Below, piece after piece: positions 62,766 to 64,000 of a DNA stretch of 64,000 bases (positions are counted from its first letter, which is position 1; each line of letters opens with the position of its first letter). Location of the stretch: positions 186,001 to 250,000 of the forward strand of contig NZ_CP047602.1 of the NCBI RefSeq assembly GCF_009905255.1. Reading direction: 5' to 3'. A model generated the notes under the pieces. That model did not search any database, was not told the origin of the DNA, and saw only the letters and a program-made list of their open reading frames with translations. The stretch is from Thermoanaerobacterium aotearoense. Its GTDB lineage: Bacteria; Bacillota; Thermoanaerobacteria; Thermoanaerobacterales; Thermoanaerobacteraceae. Made by a program: the position numbers and the translations under genes.

Positions 62766-64000
62766 GTGTATTTAAAGAAAAGTAGACGCAGTTCCGGAAG
62801 AATATACCTATCTATTGCAGATGGATATCGTGATAAAGAAAGAGGGCATACAAGGACTGTTACTATTGAATCGCTTGGATACCTCGATGAGCTTCAAAAA
62901 CAATACGATGATCCAATCGCTTTTTTTGAACAAAAGGTTAAAGAATTGAATGAACAAAAAGCCATGAAAAAGACTCCAATTACTCTTAGTTTTTCTCCTA
63001 ATGAAAGACTTTTGATTAATACGAATAATCGTAAAAACTTTGGCTACGCTGCATTTAGTAAGATTTATCATGAACTTGAATTGGACAAATTTTTGAAAAA
63101 CAGGCAGCGTCATTCAAAAGAAGAGTATGATTCTAATGCTATTATGAAACTTCTCGTATTTTCACGTTTATTGTATCCTGCTTCAAAGAAAAAGACTTAT
63201 GAGAATAGAGATATATTCTTTGAGAGGTTTGATTTTTCTTTGGATGATGTCTACAGATGTCTATCTTTTTTTAACAAACATAGTAATGCTTTGCAACTTT
63301 GGGTTCATGAGCATATTAAGTCTTTATATGAACGAAATACTAATCTGGTTTATTACGATGTTACCAACTATTATTTTGAAATTGATGAACAAGACGAATT
63401 GCGTAAAAAAGGCGTTTCTAAAGAACACAGGCCAGATCCAATTGTGCAGATGGGATTATTTATGGACACCAATGGTATACCTATTACATATAAACTTTTT
63501 CCTGGCAATGCTCTAGATAAAACTACATTTATGCCTATGTTAAGGAAAATACAACATGATTATTCTTTGGGAAGAATTATTGTAGTTGCTGATAAAGGTA
63601 TCATCACTGGCGATAACATTTGGTATACTTTATCTGCTGGTAATGGTTATGTATTCAGCTATTCTGTTCGTTGTGCAGATAAGGAATTTAAGAAATATGT
63701 CCTTGACGAAAACGGATATACACACAGAGGAGATAGCTTCAAGATAAAATCCAGACTTTATCCAAGAGAAATATTAGTAACCACCACTAAAGGCAAAAAA
63801 ATGAAAAAGGTAGTTGATGAAAAACAGGTTATTTTCTATAGTGAAGAATATGCTTTAAAAGCAAAATATGAACGAGCTGCTACCATAGAGAAAGCAAAAG
63901 ACCTAATTAAAAATCCAGCAAAATACAATAGAGCTACATCATACGGTGCTTCCAAATATGTAAAGAATCTCATTTTTGATGAAGAAACCGGCGAAATATT
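62766..64000 (+). CDS. IS1634-like (DDE) transposase, 3' end outside window
   Basis: Open frame to the last base, about 411 residues visible. GTG at 62766 is six bases after GGGGGAG. The DDE core shows NLVYYDVTNYYFEIDE with the first Asp (about residue 200), HRPDPIVQMGLFMDTNGIPI, and IIVVADKGIITGDN with the second Asp (about 277); the third acidic residue is presumably beyond the edge or near it. FPGNALDKTTFMPML is typical of the IS1634/IS1549 group. No stop or frameshift is seen, so it may be active. Confidence 0.85.
   Translation, partial: MYLKKSRRSSGRIYLSIADGYRDKERGHTRTVTIESLGYLDELQKQYDDPIAFFEQKVKELNEQKAMKKTPITLSFSPNERLLINTNNRKNFGYAAFSKIYHELELDKFLKNRQRHSKEEYDSNAIMKLLVFSRLLYPASKKKTYENRDIFFERFDFSLDDVYRCLSFFNKHSNALQLWVHEHIKSLYERNTNLVYYDVTNYYFEIDEQDELRKKGVSKEHRPDPIVQMGLFMDTNGIPITYKLFPGNALDKTTFMPMLRKIQHDYSLGRIIVVADKGIITGDNIWYTLSAGNGYVFSYSVRCADKEFKKYVLDENGYTHRGDSFKIKSRLYPREILVTTTKGKKMKKVVDEKQVIFYSEEYALKAKYERAATIEKAKDLIKNPAKYNRATSYGASKYVKNLIFDEETGEI

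Larger units (their letters stand above)
62638..64000 (+). mobile_element. IS element of IS1634/IS4 (IS1549) type, left part
   Basis: The element carries its own promoter and transposase and runs off the right edge. The left boundary is estimated from where the upstream gene fragment stops (CCCGGAACCAGC region); the terminal inverted repeat cannot be checked because the right end is missing. A hairpin TTTTAC/GGTAAAA near 62655-62680 lies inside the left end. Confidence 0.7.

Overview
The window looks like the chromosome of a low-GC, saccharolytic, thermophilic clostridium, most likely Thermoanaerobacterium (inferred from gene content, gene order and protein style; no database search was run). 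Supporting signs are S-layer-homology (SLH) proteins, a giant SLH-anchored pectinase, cellobiose/beta-glucan utilisation genes, a DeoR-linked fructose PTS operon, many TTG starts behind strong Shine-Dalgarno sites, and a core Firmicutes gene order from a spo0F-like gene to murA.

Layout. 0-2.4 kb: 3' part of an SLH surface protein. 2.6-4.7 kb: an OmpR-type two-component system. 4.8-13.0 kb: a seven-gene lipid-linked glycosyltransferase cluster (three multi-spanning GT39/GT-C enzymes, two GT2 enzymes, GtrA, DUF2304 and an SMR-like protein) that probably decorates surface polymers or proteins. 13.0-13.9 kb: an orphan phage/plasmid-style replication gene on the minus strand. 14.2-17.9 kb: the fructose operon. 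18.0-25.4 kb: a small membrane protein and a 2158-residue polygalacturonase/pectin methylesterase with three SLH repeats. 25.5-33.0 kb: a LacI regulator, sugar ABC transporter, GH1 beta-glucosidase and membrane-anchored GH5 glucanase, with LacI-type palindromes. 33.3-37.2 kb: a heterodimeric ABC exporter behind a leader that looks like a ribosome-mediated attenuator. 37.2-41.8 kb: a sigma factor and a MacAB-like export system. 41.9-45.4 kb: a membrane-anchored FAD oxidoreductase and a cell-wall amidase preceded by a WalR-like box. 45.6-62.3 kb: conserved housekeeping genes (spo0F-like, fba, tal, rho, rpmE, tdk, yqhQ, prmC, prfA, ZIP transporter, tsaC/sua5, ywlE, rpiB, upp, comEB, tagO, mnaA, ywmB, murA). 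62.5-64.0 kb: a gene fragment cut by an IS1634/IS4-like element that runs off the window.

The strongest unexplained signals are four. (1) A family of noncoding palindromic elements (6509-6690, 13974-14157, mini-copy 50166-50211) has arms that differ between copies but stay complementary within each copy. (2) The leader of the ABC exporter contains a 7-codon peptide whose codons form one strand of a switchable stem. (3) A direct-repeat box, (T/A)TCACA-N5-TTCACA, recurs at the same distance from a -10-like element before four transcription units, linking the two-component system to the glycosyltransferases, the sigma gene and the MacAB-like exporter. (4) Duplicated segments surround the sigma gene and precede the pectinase gene.

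No tRNA, rRNA or CRISPR array was recognised. All family calls come from reading motifs; regulatory calls are inferences from sequence.
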